Below are positions 46,941-54,799 of a stretch of DNA of 64,000 nt, one piece after another (position 1 is the first letter of the stretch; every line of letters begins with the position of its first letter). The notes below the pieces were generated by a model. That model was not told where the DNA came from. It ran no database searches and saw only the letters and a program-made list of their open reading frames with translations. A program made the position numbers and the translations under genes. The stretch spans positions 57,377 through 121,376 of the forward strand of contig NZ_BCYO01000012.1 in the NCBI RefSeq assembly GCF_001598235.1. The letters are read 5' to 3'. This DNA is from Polaromonas jejuensis NBRC 106434. GTDB taxonomy: Bacteria; Pseudomonadota; Gammaproteobacteria; Burkholderiales; Burkholderiaceae_C.

Positions 46941-47693
46941 ATGACCGTTGCCATCCCGGCGACCACCCACGCCACCTTTGAAATCAAGAGCGCCAACCTG
47001 CCGCTGGTCGCGTTGCTGCTCAAATCCACAGACCTCGCGGCCCTGTCGCGTGAACTGGCATCGCGCTTCGGCGACATTCCGGATTTCTTTGACCAGGACG
47101 CCATGATGATCGACCTGTCGCCGCTTCAGGCGACGGCATCGGCCAACGAGGACATCGACTTCCCCGCGCTCATCAGCCTGCTGGGCAGCTACCAGCTGGT
47201 GCCCATCACCGTCAAGGGCGGCAGCCCGGCGCAAATGGCCGCCGCGCTGCAAGCCGGCCTGCTGCCGGCACCCGACTCCCACCTGGTGAACAGCCGGCCG
47301 GCTCCGGCACCCGCCGGACAGCCAGCCCCAGCTGCACCGGCTTCGCCCCTGGGCGCCCTGGTCATAGACCGGCCCCTGCGCTCGGGCCAGCAGGTGTACG
47401 CGCGCGGGCGCGATCTGGTGGTGCTGGCCATGGTCAACGCCGGCGCCGAAGTCATTGCCGACGGCCACATCCATGTCTACGCACCGCTGCGCGGCAAGGC
47501 CATGGCCGGCGCGCGCGGCAACACCGAGGCGCGCATTTTTTCGCTGGCGCTGGAGGCCGAGCTGCTATCGATCGCCGGTGTCTACCGCACCAGTGAAAAC
47601 CCGCTGCCGCCCGACGTGGCGGGCAAGCCCACGCAGGTGCGGCTGCTGCCCGGCGCAGACGGCGACAAGCTGGTCATGAGCGTGTTGCAATGA
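46941..47693 (+). CDS. minC: Septum-site determining protein MinC
   Basis: A 250-residue division inhibitor. The N-terminal FtsZ-binding domain (FEIKSANLPLVALLLKSTDL) is joined by a Pro/Ala linker at about 115-140 to the beta-helical C-terminal domain (RPLRSGQQVYARGRDLVVL, GNTEARIFSLALEAELLSI). ATG 46941 fits the family N-terminus. First gene of minCDE. Confidence 0.94.
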   Translation: MTVAIPATTHATFEIKSANLPLVALLLKSTDLAALSRELASRFGDIPDFFDQDAMMIDLSPLQATASANEDIDFPALISLLGSYQLVPITVKGGSPAQMAAALQAGLLPAPDSHLVNSRPAPAPAGQPAPAAPASPLGALVIDRPLRSGQQVYARGRDLVVLAMVNAGAEVIADGHIHVYAPLRGKAMAGARGNTEARIFSLALEAELLSIAGVYRTSENPLPPDVAGKPTQVRLLPGADGDKLVMSVLQ

Positions 47694-47766
47694 ACCCCGA
47701 TACTTGTCACCACGCAGCAACGCCGACCTGAGCTACACCCCTACCGTTTCAAAAGGACTCTTACGC

Positions 47767-48585
47767 ATGGCAAAAATCATTGTGGTCACCTCTGGCAAGG
47801 GCGGTGTGGGCAAAACCACCACCAGCGCCAGCTTTGCAACCGGCCTGGCCCTGCGCGGCCACAAAACCGCCGTCATCGACTTCGACGTCGGCCTGCGCAA
47901 CCTCGACCTCATCATGGGCTGCGAGCGCCGCGTGGTCTATGACCTGGTCAACGTCATCCATGGCGAGGCCACGCTCAACCAGGCGCTCATCAAGGACAAG
48001 CAGTGCCCCCACCTGTTTGTGCTGGCCGCCTCGCAAACCCGCGACAAGGACGCGCTGACCAAGGACGGCGTGGAGAAAATCCTGAAAGACCTCGCCGCGA
48101 TGGACTTTGAGTACATCGTCTGCGATTCGCCCGCCGGCATTGAAACCGGCGCCCTGATGGCCATGCACTTCGCCGACGAGGCGCTGGTGGTGACCAACCC
48201 CGAGGTGTCGTCGGTGCGCGACTCCGACCGCATCCTGGGCATGCTCTCCAGCAAGACCCAGCGCGCCATCGACGGCGGCGACCCGATCAAGGAACACCTG
48301 CTCATCACCCGCTACAACCCCAGCCGGGTCGACCAGGGGCAAATGCTCTCGCTCGAAGACATCCAGGACATCCTGCGCATCAAGCTCATCGGCGTGATCC
48401 CCGAGTCCGAGGCCGTGCTGCAGGCCTCCAACCAGGGCGTGCCCGCCGTGCACATGGAAGGCAGCGATGTGTCGGAGGCCTACAAGGACGTGATCGCACG
48501 CTTCCTGGGCGACAAGGACCGGCCCATGCGCTTTATCGACGCGCAGAAAGCCGGCTTTCTCAAACGCCTGTTTGGAGGGAAGTAA
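47767..48585 (+). CDS. minD: Septum-site determining ATPase MinD
   Basis: A 272-residue membrane ATPase. MAKIIVVTSGKGGVGKTTTS is the deviant Walker A, VIDFDVGLRNLDL and YIVCDSPAGIE follow, and the C-terminus FLKRLFGGK is the amphipathic membrane-targeting helix. It recruits MinC and is released by MinE. AAAAGGAC precedes ATG 47767. Confidence 0.97.
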   Translation: MAKIIVVTSGKGGVGKTTTSASFATGLALRGHKTAVIDFDVGLRNLDLIMGCERRVVYDLVNVIHGEATLNQALIKDKQCPHLFVLAASQTRDKDALTKDGVEKILKDLAAMDFEYIVCDSPAGIETGALMAMHFADEALVVTNPEVSSVRDSDRILGMLSSKTQRAIDGGDPIKEHLLITRYNPSRVDQGQMLSLEDIQDILRIKLIGVIPESEAVLQASNQGVPAVHMEGSDVSEAYKDVIARFLGDKDRPMRFIDAQKAGFLKRLFGGK

Positions 48586-48591
48586 CACGCC

Positions 48592-48855
48592 ATGGCTTCA
48601 TTCCTCTCCTTCCTGCTCGGCGAAAAGAAAAAAACCGCCAGCGTCGCCAAAGAGCGGCTGCAGATCATCCTGGCGCACGAACGCTCCGGCCGCAGCAGCC
48701 ATGAACCCGACTACCTGCCGGCGCTGCAGCGCGACCTGATCGCCGTCATCGCCAAATACATCCACATCAATCCCGACGACATCAAGCTCCACCTTGAGCG
48801 GCAGGACAACCTGGATGTGCTGGAAGTGAAGATCGAACTGCCCGACAAGAAGTAG
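48592..48855 (+). CDS. minE: Cell-division topological specificity factor MinE
   Basis: An 87-residue protein. [20 protein letters not shown] is the membrane and anti-MinCD segment; [11 protein letters not shown] is the MinD-contact helix. It stimulates MinD ATPase to drive pole-to-pole oscillation. 6 bp after minD. Confidence 0.96.
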   Translation: MASFLSFLLGEKKKTASVAKERLQIILAHERSGRSSHEPDYLPALQRDLIAVIAKYIHINPDDIKLHLERQDNLDVLEVKIELPDKK

Positions 48856-48866
48856 CCCGCCCGGGC

Positions 48867-48883
48867 GCTATTTTTTTAATAGC
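48867..48883. repeat. 17-nt intergenic hairpin GCTAT-N7-ATAGC
   Basis: GCTATTTTTTTAATAGC, 12 bp after minE; the T-run inside the loop may let it act as a weak terminator. Confidence 0.75.
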
Positions 48884-48937
48884 TAACCACCCTTGTTTCG
48901 CATGGACTGCAGGCTGATTTGGCTGGCAAGCCGGCAC

Positions 48938-48973
48938 AAAGAAAAGCAGCACCCGCCTTTCGGCGGATGCTGC
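48938..48973 (-). terminator. Intrinsic terminator for the Gly/Ala-rich exported protein gene
   Basis: A 12-bp stem with one mismatch (48946-48957 with 48962-48973) and TTTC loop; on the minus strand it is followed by TTTTCTTT. Confidence 0.85.
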
Positions 48974-48999
48974 CTTGGCCAGCGGCCCCTCAAGAGCGC

Positions 49000-49632
49000 T
49001 TAGCGGCTGGGGACGGCGCCCTGGATGCCGGCGCCCGCATTCGCGTTGGCCCCCGCTTCCACACCGGCGCCGGCATTACCAGCGCCCTGCACACCACTTT
49101 TCACGCCGTTCATCACACGCTTGCCAGTGCGCGCGGCAGCGCTGCCCACGGCTTGACCCGTATCACGCACACCGCCCAGCACCCGGCCTGCGCCATCCAT
49201 TACGCCGCTGGTGGCGCCATTGACGGCGCCATTGACGGCGCCCGAGGCATCAACGCCGCCGCCGACCTGCGCCCCGGCCGCCGCACGCTCGTCAGCGGTG
49301 ACATGGCTGTTGGCGCCGGCGCGCACACCGGCATCAAGGCCCGCGCTGGAACCGGCCGAACCACTGCCGGCGCCCACGCCGGTCGCGGCACCCAGGCCCA
49401 CAGCGACACCAGCCCCCACGCTGCCGCCCATTCCGGGGCCGGCGGCCACCGTCACACCGGCATTGCTGCGCAAGGTGCCGTCAAGGCCCAGTACGCCGGC
49501 CTGCGATGCAGCACCCCAGGCCATGGCGGTGGTGAGGATCACCACGGAAGGAACGGCCCGCAAAAACCGTGGACGGGCCACGCGGGAAGGAATGCCGGGT
49601 TGCTGTGAGAGGGTGTTCTGAATTCGGGACAT
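49000..49632 (-). CDS. Exported Gly/Ala-rich protein, LTTAMAWG leader family
   Basis: A 210-residue protein. The leader ends RFLRAVPSVVILTTAMAWGA, then comes low-complexity Gly/Ala/Val sequence with Asn and Ser, for example VGAGSGSAGSSAG, and almost no aromatics. CAGGAGCTTC places a good ribosome site 6 bp before ATG 49632. The leader is shared with the 76-residue protein at 52846, and a common element lies 67 bp upstream of both. Probably cell-surface or periplasmic; function unknown. Confidence 0.65.
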   Translation of the reverse strand: MSRIQNTLSQQPGIPSRVARPRFLRAVPSVVILTTAMAWGAASQAGVLGLDGTLRSNAGVTVAAGPGMGGSVGAGVAVGLGAATGVGAGSGSAGSSAGLDAGVRAGANSHVTADERAAAGAQVGGGVDASGAVNGAVNGATSGVMDGAGRVLGGVRDTGQAVGSAAARTGKRVMNGVKSGVQGAGNAGAGVEAGANANAGAGIQGAVPSR

Positions 49633-49698
49633 TGAAGCTCCTGTGGTTGAACAAGACTTCATCTTCTCCCGCCCATTTGTGCTTGAGGTGTCGGCTTC

Positions 49699-49712
49699 GT
49701 TGACTTTGTAAG
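49699..49712 (-). promoter_or_regulatory. Shared upstream element, copy 1
   Basis: CTTACAAAGTCAAC on the minus strand, 67 bp before ATG 49632; matches CTTACAAAACTCAAC before the paralogue at 53076. Confidence 0.4.
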
Positions 49713-49884
49713 TCGATGCACAATCCCCGCTTCACGGGCCTTTTTAAGCAAGTGTGCGCTTGCATGAGGCCGTATTCTCGCGACGCGAAACGCGCCCGGC
49801 GGCGATTGTGTATCGCATGTCAGCAGCCGCAACCGCCCCCACAGCCACTGGGGGCCACAGGAGGCCATTCGCGGCAAATCAGGG

Positions 49885-50730
49885 CTACAGCTTGAGGCTG
49901 GCCGGCAGGTATTTGGCCATCAGCCCGTCGTAATAAGGCTTGAGCTCGGCCAGCACCGGCGGCCTGTCGTTCTTGGAATACAGGTCGTAGGGGTTGAACT
50001 TGCGCACCCATTCCAGATGCGCCCTGTCCTGGGCATCCGTGAGATGGCCGTACTGCCCCTCGCGGTGCCAGGCGTAAAACGAGTGGTAGCGAATCATGTA
50101 CAGCGCCGGCAGCGGCAGGTGGGCCTTCATGAGCTGGTACAGGTACTCGTCATGCCCCCACGACATGTGCACCGCATCCAGCCCGCAGCCCGGCGTGTAG
50201 ACGCCGTATTCACTGTTGTAGCGGTCGTCGCGGCTGTCGGGGTTCAGCGCAAAGTATTCGGGATAGACAATGCGCTCCGAAAAGCGGCAGCCCACCGGAA
50301 AGGTGTCACCCACCACCGCCCACTGCGGCTCGCCAAACAGGCACAGCACCTTGCCCAGGTCGTGGATAAAGCCGGTCAGCACAAACCAGTCGGGGTGGCC
50401 ATCGGCGCGGATGGCCTCGGCGGTTTGCAGCAAATGGCTGATCTGCGGCAGCTCGATGTCCGGGTCCGACTCATCGACCAGCGTGTTGAGGAACTCCAGC
50501 GCCGCCCAGGGCGTCATCTCGCGCTGCGCAAAGCCCAGCCACTGCGCCTTTTTGCCCCGCACAAAGTCGTAAGTCTGGTGCTGGTGGTTGTTGCGGTAAA
50601 AGGCGCGCACCCGGTCCAGGCCGGGCTGCGCGTAGTCGCGGTAGGCGGCGCGCTCGGGTTCGCTGGCCAGCAGGGCCTGCACTGTTGGCTCCTGGGGGCT
50701 GGCGGCGGATGGCGGCGTGGTGGTGTTCAT
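49885..50730 (-). CDS. myo-Inositol oxygenase
   Basis: A 281-residue di-iron HD-fold oxygenase that cleaves myo-inositol with O2 to D-glucuronate. YRDYAQPGLDRVRAFYRNNH, LLQTAEAIRADGHPDWFVLT, the ligand pair in GFIHDLGKVLCLFGEPQWA, SWGHDEYLYQL, MIRYHSFYAWHREG and the final ligand in KFNPYDLYSK are the eukaryotic-type MIOX signature almost in full. Length matches animal enzymes. It may link to inositol or glucuronate use; the sugar operon at 35-43 kb is a candidate partner, by inference. Confidence 0.93.
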   Translation of the reverse strand: MNTTTPPSAASPQEPTVQALLASEPERAAYRDYAQPGLDRVRAFYRNNHQHQTYDFVRGKKAQWLGFAQREMTPWAALEFLNTLVDESDPDIELPQISHLLQTAEAIRADGHPDWFVLTGFIHDLGKVLCLFGEPQWAVVGDTFPVGCRFSERIVYPEYFALNPDSRDDRYNSEYGVYTPGCGLDAVHMSWGHDEYLYQLMKAHLPLPALYMIRYHSFYAWHREGQYGHLTDAQDRAHLEWVRKFNPYDLYSKNDRPPVLAELKPYYDGLMAKYLPASLKL

Positions 50731-50796
50731 CGCGCCATTGTAGAAAGGCCTGTCCGCGCGCGCAAACCCGGCGGGCAACCCGCCCTGCAGCAACGA

Positions 50797-51138
50797 TCAA
50801 CTGCCCTGGTGCGCGTGAACGGCGTCCATCACGCGCGCCGAATACACCATGGCGGCACCGGCGTTCAGGGCCACGGCCACGCCCAGCGCTTCGGCAATTT
50901 CCTCGCGCGTGGCGCCGCTCTTGAGGGCCTGTGCCGTATGCACGGTGATGCAGCCATCGCAGCGCGTGGTCACCGCCACGGCCAGCGCGATCAGCTCGTG
51001 CGTTTTGGCATCCAGGTGGCCGGTCTTCAGGCCCGCGCCCGACAGCGTCTGGTAGCCCTTGAGGGTGTCGGGGCTCAGTGTGCCGATCTCGCCGATGCGG
51101 CCCATCAGTTCCCTGCGGTACTCAACCCAGTTCAGCAT
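50797..51138 (-). CDS. Carboxymuconolactone decarboxylase / AhpD-like protein
   Basis: A 113-residue all-helical protein. TRCDGCITVHTAQALKSGAT carries the CxxC-xxx-H motif of AhpD-type disulfide reductases. It probably acts in peroxide defence or thiol exchange. GGAGTTAGC precedes ATG 51138. Confidence 0.88.
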   Translation of the reverse strand: MLNWVEYRRELMGRIGEIGTLSPDTLKGYQTLSGAGLKTGHLDAKTHELIALAVAVTTRCDGCITVHTAQALKSGATREEIAEALGVAVALNAGAAMVYSARVMDAVHAHQGS

Positions 51139-51478
51139 GGTGCTAACTCCTTGGCGTTGAGGCCGGACACCGCGTCCGGCCTGGAATGCCAGTGTTGCGC
51201 ATCACCGTGAAATAGGGAATCCCGAAATGTCTTATACCTCGCCGCCATCGCCTCACGGATGCCTTGAGCGAGCTGGCCTCCTGGACGGCAGCTACTATTT
51301 TTGTAGCGGCTGGCACCTGCTCTTGTTGGGCCTGCGGCCCTTCTGATGCTTGAGCTGGCCCAAAAGCGCCCAAGGCCGTCGGTCGCTATCCAATCCATAG
51401 CTGCCTGCGCCCTTGCAGCAAGGGCTGCGGCCACTTATCGCGCCAAATCATCGCGGCAACTTGATGGCGTATCGCGTT
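51139..51478. other. Intergenic region before the AhpD-like gene
   Basis: Holds one copy of the 17-nt hairpin at 51291-51307 and presumably the promoter of the AhpD-like gene. The open frame on the minus strand (51132-51434) has no ribosome site and no protein character. Confidence 0.4.
51291..51307. repeat. 17-nt intergenic hairpin, variant arms
   Basis: GCTACTATTTTTGTAGC; both arms carry a compensating change (GCTAC/GTAGC), supporting pairing. Confidence 0.7.
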
Positions 51479-52096
51479 TCAGCCCAGGTAGCGCTTGATG
51501 GCCGCGGGCACCGCGTGCCTGGCGCAGGCCTGCAAGCTCATCAGCAAATCATGCCCGGGCTGCGCCACGCCAAAGCGGCAGCGCAGGTCGCTCTGGATCT
51601 GCCCCAGCAAGGCCGCCGCCATCTCCGCATCGGCCAGTGCCCGGTGGGCGCGGCCTGAGCTTGGCAAGCGGTGAAAGCTCGCCAATGAGCCCAGCTTGTG
51701 GTTGGGCGCCTGCGGATACAGCCGGCGTGACAACAGCATCGTGCAGGCAAACGGCTGCTTGGCCTCATGCCCCACGCGCTGCAGCTCCGCCGCCCAGAAG
51801 CGCCGGTCGAACGAGGCGTTGTGCGCCACCATGGGCGCGTCGCCCACGAAGCGGCTGGCCTCGGCCATCACCGCCTGCGCGCTCGGGGCGGCGGCGATCA
51901 TCGCGTTGCTGATGCCGGTGTAGGCCTCGATAAAGGCCGAGATGCGCACGCCCGCATTCATCAGGCTCTGGAAGCGATCCACCACCTGGTCGCCCTCCAC
52001 CAGCACGATGGCCACCTCGGTGGCGCGATCGCCCATGGCGGGCGACAGGCCGGTGGTTTCGAAGTCGATGACGGCGATGGGTTGCACAGCCGTCAT
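51479..52096 (-). CDS. DEDDh 3'-5' exonuclease (PolC/DnaQ-like)
   Basis: A 205-residue exonuclease. Motif I IDFETTGLSP (Asp, Glu), motif II HNASFDRRFW (Asp) and motif III RAHRALADAEMAAALL (His, Asp) give the complete DEDDh set. Probably degrades single-stranded DNA or RNA ends in repair or proofreading. The start overlaps the nnrU stop (TGATG). Confidence 0.9.
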   Translation of the reverse strand: MTAVQPIAVIDFETTGLSPAMGDRATEVAIVLVEGDQVVDRFQSLMNAGVRISAFIEAYTGISNAMIAAAPSAQAVMAEASRFVGDAPMVAHNASFDRRFWAAELQRVGHEAKQPFACTMLLSRRLYPQAPNHKLGSLASFHRLPSSGRAHRALADAEMAAALLGQIQSDLRCRFGVAQPGHDLLMSLQACARHAVPAAIKRYLG

Positions 52097-52674
52097 CAAC
52101 CCAGCGGCCGCACGCCGATCAGCACGCCATGGGCCCAGAACGCAAACACCGCCCAGGCCACAATGCCCACCCCCACCGTGATGGCCGTGCCGGCCACCGT
52201 GCCCGGCGGATACACGGTCTGCGCCGCGCGGTCCCGCGCCCGCGCCGCCCTGAAGCAGAACACCGCCCACACCAGAAAGGCGCCGAACAGCACCACGTCC
52301 GCCAGCGAGCCGTTGGCCAGCAGGTGCGCCAGGGCCCACACCTTCACCGACAGCACCATGGGGTGATGCAGTTTTGCCTTGATGGCGTTGCGCGGCACAT
52401 AGGTGGCCACCAGCAGGATGAAGGAGAGCAGCATCAGCAACGCCGCCACATGCCGCATGCCCACGGGCGGTGTCCACAGCTGCACCAGGTCCCGACGCGC
52501 CAGGCCATAGCCCCACACCAGCAACACAAAGCCGGCAATGGACAGCAGCGTGTAAACACCCTTCCACGGCTTCTCGCCCAGCCGAGCCATCATCTGCGTG
52601 CGCCAGCCGTCGGCCACGATGCGCGTGGAGTGCACGCCCAGAAACAGGACAAGACCCAGGATCAATATCGCCAT
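52096..52674 (-). CDS. NnrU family membrane protein
   Basis: A 192-residue protein with five or six helices. MAILILGLVLFLGVHSTRIV and the conserved loop RHPMVLSVKVWALAHLLANG-like text (HHPMVLSVKVWALAHLLANG) identify the NnrU family, linked to nitrite/nitric oxide metabolism in some bacteria but found widely. First gene of a two-gene unit with the exonuclease. Confidence 0.87.
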   Translation of the reverse strand: MAILILGLVLFLGVHSTRIVADGWRTQMMARLGEKPWKGVYTLLSIAGFVLLVWGYGLARRDLVQLWTPPVGMRHVAALLMLLSFILLVATYVPRNAIKAKLHHPMVLSVKVWALAHLLANGSLADVVLFGAFLVWAVFCFRAARARDRAAQTVYPPGTVAGTAITVGVGIVAWAVFAFWAHGVLIGVRPLG

Positions 52675-52749
52675 GTGAACCCCTCCGAAGTATGGTTGCG
52701 GCGATTATGCGGCAGTGCCCGGCGTGCGGGTGTATGAAGGCGAGGCGAT

Positions 52750-52766
52750 GCTATTGAATTAATAGC
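52750..52766. repeat. 17-nt intergenic hairpin GCTAT-N7-ATAGC
   Basis: GCTATTGAATTAATAGC, between nnrU and the 76-residue exported protein. Confidence 0.7.
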
Positions 52767-52819
52767 TTCTTGCGCATGATCTACCTAGGCTTCAGGCCAT
52801 TTTTTCTTAAAGAATAGCC

Positions 52820-52839
52820 AAAAAAACGCCCCACGGGCG
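52820..52839 (-). terminator. Intrinsic terminator
   Basis: CGCCC/GGGCG stem with 3-nt loop and seven Ts on the minus strand, 7 bp after the stop of the 76-residue protein gene. Confidence 0.85.
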
Positions 52840-52845
52840 CCGCCA

Positions 52846-53076
52846 TCAACCAGCCAGCGAGCCGCCGGCAGCCACATCGGTGTCGGGTTTGTCTTCGGGG
52901 CTGGCGCCTGCGGCAGCGTGGTTGAGCGACAGCGTCACGCCGGCCTTCTTCTGCACGCTATCCATCGCATCCGAATCGGGCGCCACACCCCAGGCCATGG
53001 CCGTGGTCAGCACCACCAGCGAAGGAATGGCCCGCAGGTAACGCGGGCGGAGCAGAAAGTTCGCAAGCTTCTTCAT
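52846..53076 (-). CDS. Small exported protein, LTTAMAWG leader family
   Basis: A 76-residue protein. The leader RPRYLRAIPSLVVLTTAMAW closely matches that of the 210-residue protein at 49000; the mature part of about 40 residues is acidic (SPEDKPDTDVAAGGSLAG). AAGGAGACC precedes ATG 53076 by about 8 bp. A terminator follows directly. Function unknown. Confidence 0.7.
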   Translation of the reverse strand: MKKLANFLLRPRYLRAIPSLVVLTTAMAWGVAPDSDAMDSVQKKAGVTLSLNHAAAGASPEDKPDTDVAAGGSLAG

Positions 53077-53141
53077 GCAGGTCTCCTTGGCAGCAAAGGG
53101 GCGATGTTGCGCCGCCAAGATGACACGCCTGCGTCTGGCGT

Positions 53142-53156
53142 GTTGAGTTTTGTAAG
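53142..53156 (-). promoter_or_regulatory. Shared upstream element, copy 2
   Basis: CTTACAAAACTCAAC on the minus strand, 66 bp before ATG 53076; matches copy 1 at 49699-49712. Confidence 0.4.
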
Positions 53157-53305
53157 CAATTGCCGCGGCCGGCGCGCAGAGAGCCGGGCCGTATGGCTTG
53201 CGGCGGCCACGACTGCTATGAATTCAGCAGCTGCTAGCGCCCGTGTTGTTTGGGTTAAAGGCTATATTGATCTGTGGATCACCTCGACTGATGCCCCGGG
53301 GCAGT

Positions 53306-53506
53306 TCAGTGCCCCATATTGCCCCGTCGCGACTGCGTCTGGTTGCTGCTGCCCAGGTGCGCCTCGCGGTCAGTGCGGCTATCGGGGGTGCGCTGGCCCT
53401 CATTCTTCTGGGTAATCGCTTGCTGGCCAAGCTTGTTGTGGTCGTTTGCGACCTTGCCGGTCTGGCCAAGCTGTTTGTCACGCGGGTTCTGTTTGCTGCT
53501 GCTCAT
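53306..53506 (-). CDS. Small hydrophilic, probably disordered protein
   Basis: A 66-residue protein starting MSSSKQNPRDKQLGQTGKVA, rich in Gln, Asn, Lys and Arg with no hydrophobic core; such proteins are often stress-induced. ACAAGGAGTGCACC puts a strong ribosome site 7 bp before ATG 53506, which settles the start against the longer frame. Family not recognised. Confidence 0.65.
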   Translation of the reverse strand: MSSSKQNPRDKQLGQTGKVANDHNKLGQQAITQKNEGQRTPDSRTDREAHLGSSNQTQSRRGNMGH

Positions 53507-53664
53507 GGTGCACTCCTTGTAATGAAGAGCGAAGGGGTCAGGCATCGGCAGCGAGGCCGGGCTTGCCCCTCTGAGCAAATTACTCCTTTTTTAGCGCGCG
53601 TGCTTGCCCTATGTCAGGCAGCACTTATGCGGGCGCGGCAGCGCGCGGGCTGGGCGCCGATCCG

Positions 53665-53950
53665 TTACAAATTCATCTGCGGCTTGCGTCCAGGGTAATT
53701 GGGTAAACAACCGATTGGGTCACGCACAAGGGCCCCGTCATACTGCGGCCCATAATGCGCCCGCGCCCCATCGCCCTGGCCGCCCATCTCCAGCGCCTTG
53801 GCATAAAAAAGCAATTCACCTGCTCGCGCGAGGTGGCCAGAACGCCAAAGTGCGTGCCATTACCTACTGCCGCCTTGCCACCATCATGTGGCACCTGCAC
53901 CCAGAACTCAGGAAATTCCCACCCATACCTCACAATTGCAAGGTGATCAT
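53665..53950 (-). pseudogene. VOC/glyoxalase-fold pseudogene
   Basis: On the minus strand, HDHLAI then RYGWEFPEFWVQVPHDGGKA and THFGVLATSREQVN read as a glyoxalase-fold protein lacking about 45 residues near the N-terminus. At the A6 run 53805-53810 the frame shifts; one base away it continues FYAKALEMGGQGDG, HYGPQYDGALVRDP and ends PGRKPQMNL with TAA at 53665. No intact start remains. It marks the left border of the defence cluster. Confidence 0.7.
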
Positions 53951-54002
53951 GGACCTGTTAACCTGGCAATACACCGCTCCCAGTAAATAAGGAGCATGAA
54001 AC

Positions 54003-54302
54003 ATGGCCGAATCCCGCATTCCTCCACTTGCTGGCACATCAAAAAAGGCGGCTTTTGCGTGGCTCACGGCGTTGCACAAGGCCGGACTGCTGTTCTGTCT
54101 TGATGACAAACCACAAGATATCGTGACTATCGCTGACGGTTCGCAAACATTCTCAACCGAAGAGGCCCAGGAGATTACCCAAATCCTGAACCGTTTATTT
54201 GGAAAGCATGGGGACGAACTTCACGGCTTGGCCTTTGAGGTACTTAGCAAGACGTTCCACACATACGCAGAACGAAGTGCATTTAAAACGATGTATGGCT
54301 GA
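54003..54302 (+). CDS. Hypothetical protein, first gene of the Vsr-Dcm cluster
   Basis: A 99-residue protein (MAESRIPPLAGTSKKAAFAW) with a helical pattern and the segment TFSTEEAQEITQILNRLFGK. AAGGAGCATGAAAC gives a strong ribosome site. Its stop overlaps the start of the Vsr gene by 8 bp, so both are translated together. Family not recognised; a regulatory or accessory role in the cluster is inference. Confidence 0.65.
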   Translation: MAESRIPPLAGTSKKAAFAWLTALHKAGLLFCLDDKPQDIVTIADGSQTFSTEEAQEITQILNRLFGKHGDELHGLAFEVLSKTFHTYAERSAFKTMYG

Positions 54303-54780
54303 TGTAGTTGATAAGGCCACACGCAGCCGCATGATGGCAGGCATCCAGTCAAGGAATACCAAGCCCGAGACGATCATCCGAAAGGGCCTGCATGCCAGAG
54401 GGTTTCGTTACTCCCTGCACCCAAAAAACATCTCTGGCAAGCCAGACATCGTCATGCCCAAATGGCGCGTGGTCATATTTGTACATGGCTGCTTTTGGCA
54501 TCGACACGGGTGTTCCCTGTCCAAGATGCCGACAACCAATGCAGCCTTCTGGGATTCCAAGCTGGCCGCGAATCAGCGTCGGGATGACCTCTTGAAGCAA
54601 CAACTTGCCGAGGCTGGATGGCGTGTCGCGACTGTCTGGGAATGCGCCACTCGGGGAAAGACTGCCGTCGATAACCTCCCCGAACTGTTTGACAGGCTTG
54701 CGGCTTGGATTCGTGACCAGGCAAAATCACCAACTCTTGAAATAGCAGCCTCCAACTTTCCGGCTTTATCAGTCCGGTAG
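54295..54780 (+). CDS. Very-short-patch-repair-type (Vsr) DNA endonuclease
   Basis: A 161-residue nuclease. MADVVDKATRSRMMAGIQSR is the N-terminal motif, GKPDIVMPKWRVVIFVHGCF holds the catalytic Asp and the HGCFWHRHGC zinc/active site, and AEAGWRVATVWEC completes it. Vsr nicks DNA at T:G mismatches made by deamination of 5-methylcytosine; in restriction clusters Vsr-fold enzymes can act as the restriction nuclease. ATG 54295 is chosen because the family starts there. Lower GC than the genome. Confidence 0.93.
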   Translation: MADVVDKATRSRMMAGIQSRNTKPETIIRKGLHARGFRYSLHPKNISGKPDIVMPKWRVVIFVHGCFWHRHGCSLSKMPTTNAAFWDSKLAANQRRDDLLKQQLAEAGWRVATVWECATRGKTAVDNLPELFDRLAAWIRDQAKSPTLEIAASNFPALSVR

Positions 54781-54799
54781 CCGACATCAGTACAACCAC

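Noticed and set aside
51132..51434. 100-codon minus-strand frame upstream of the AhpD-like gene
   Set aside because: No ribosome site, no recognisable fold, and it contains a hairpin repeat.
53216..53232. GCTATGAATTCAGCAGC as another member of the 17-nt hairpin family
   Set aside because: Right arm does not pair with the left; may be a decayed copy.
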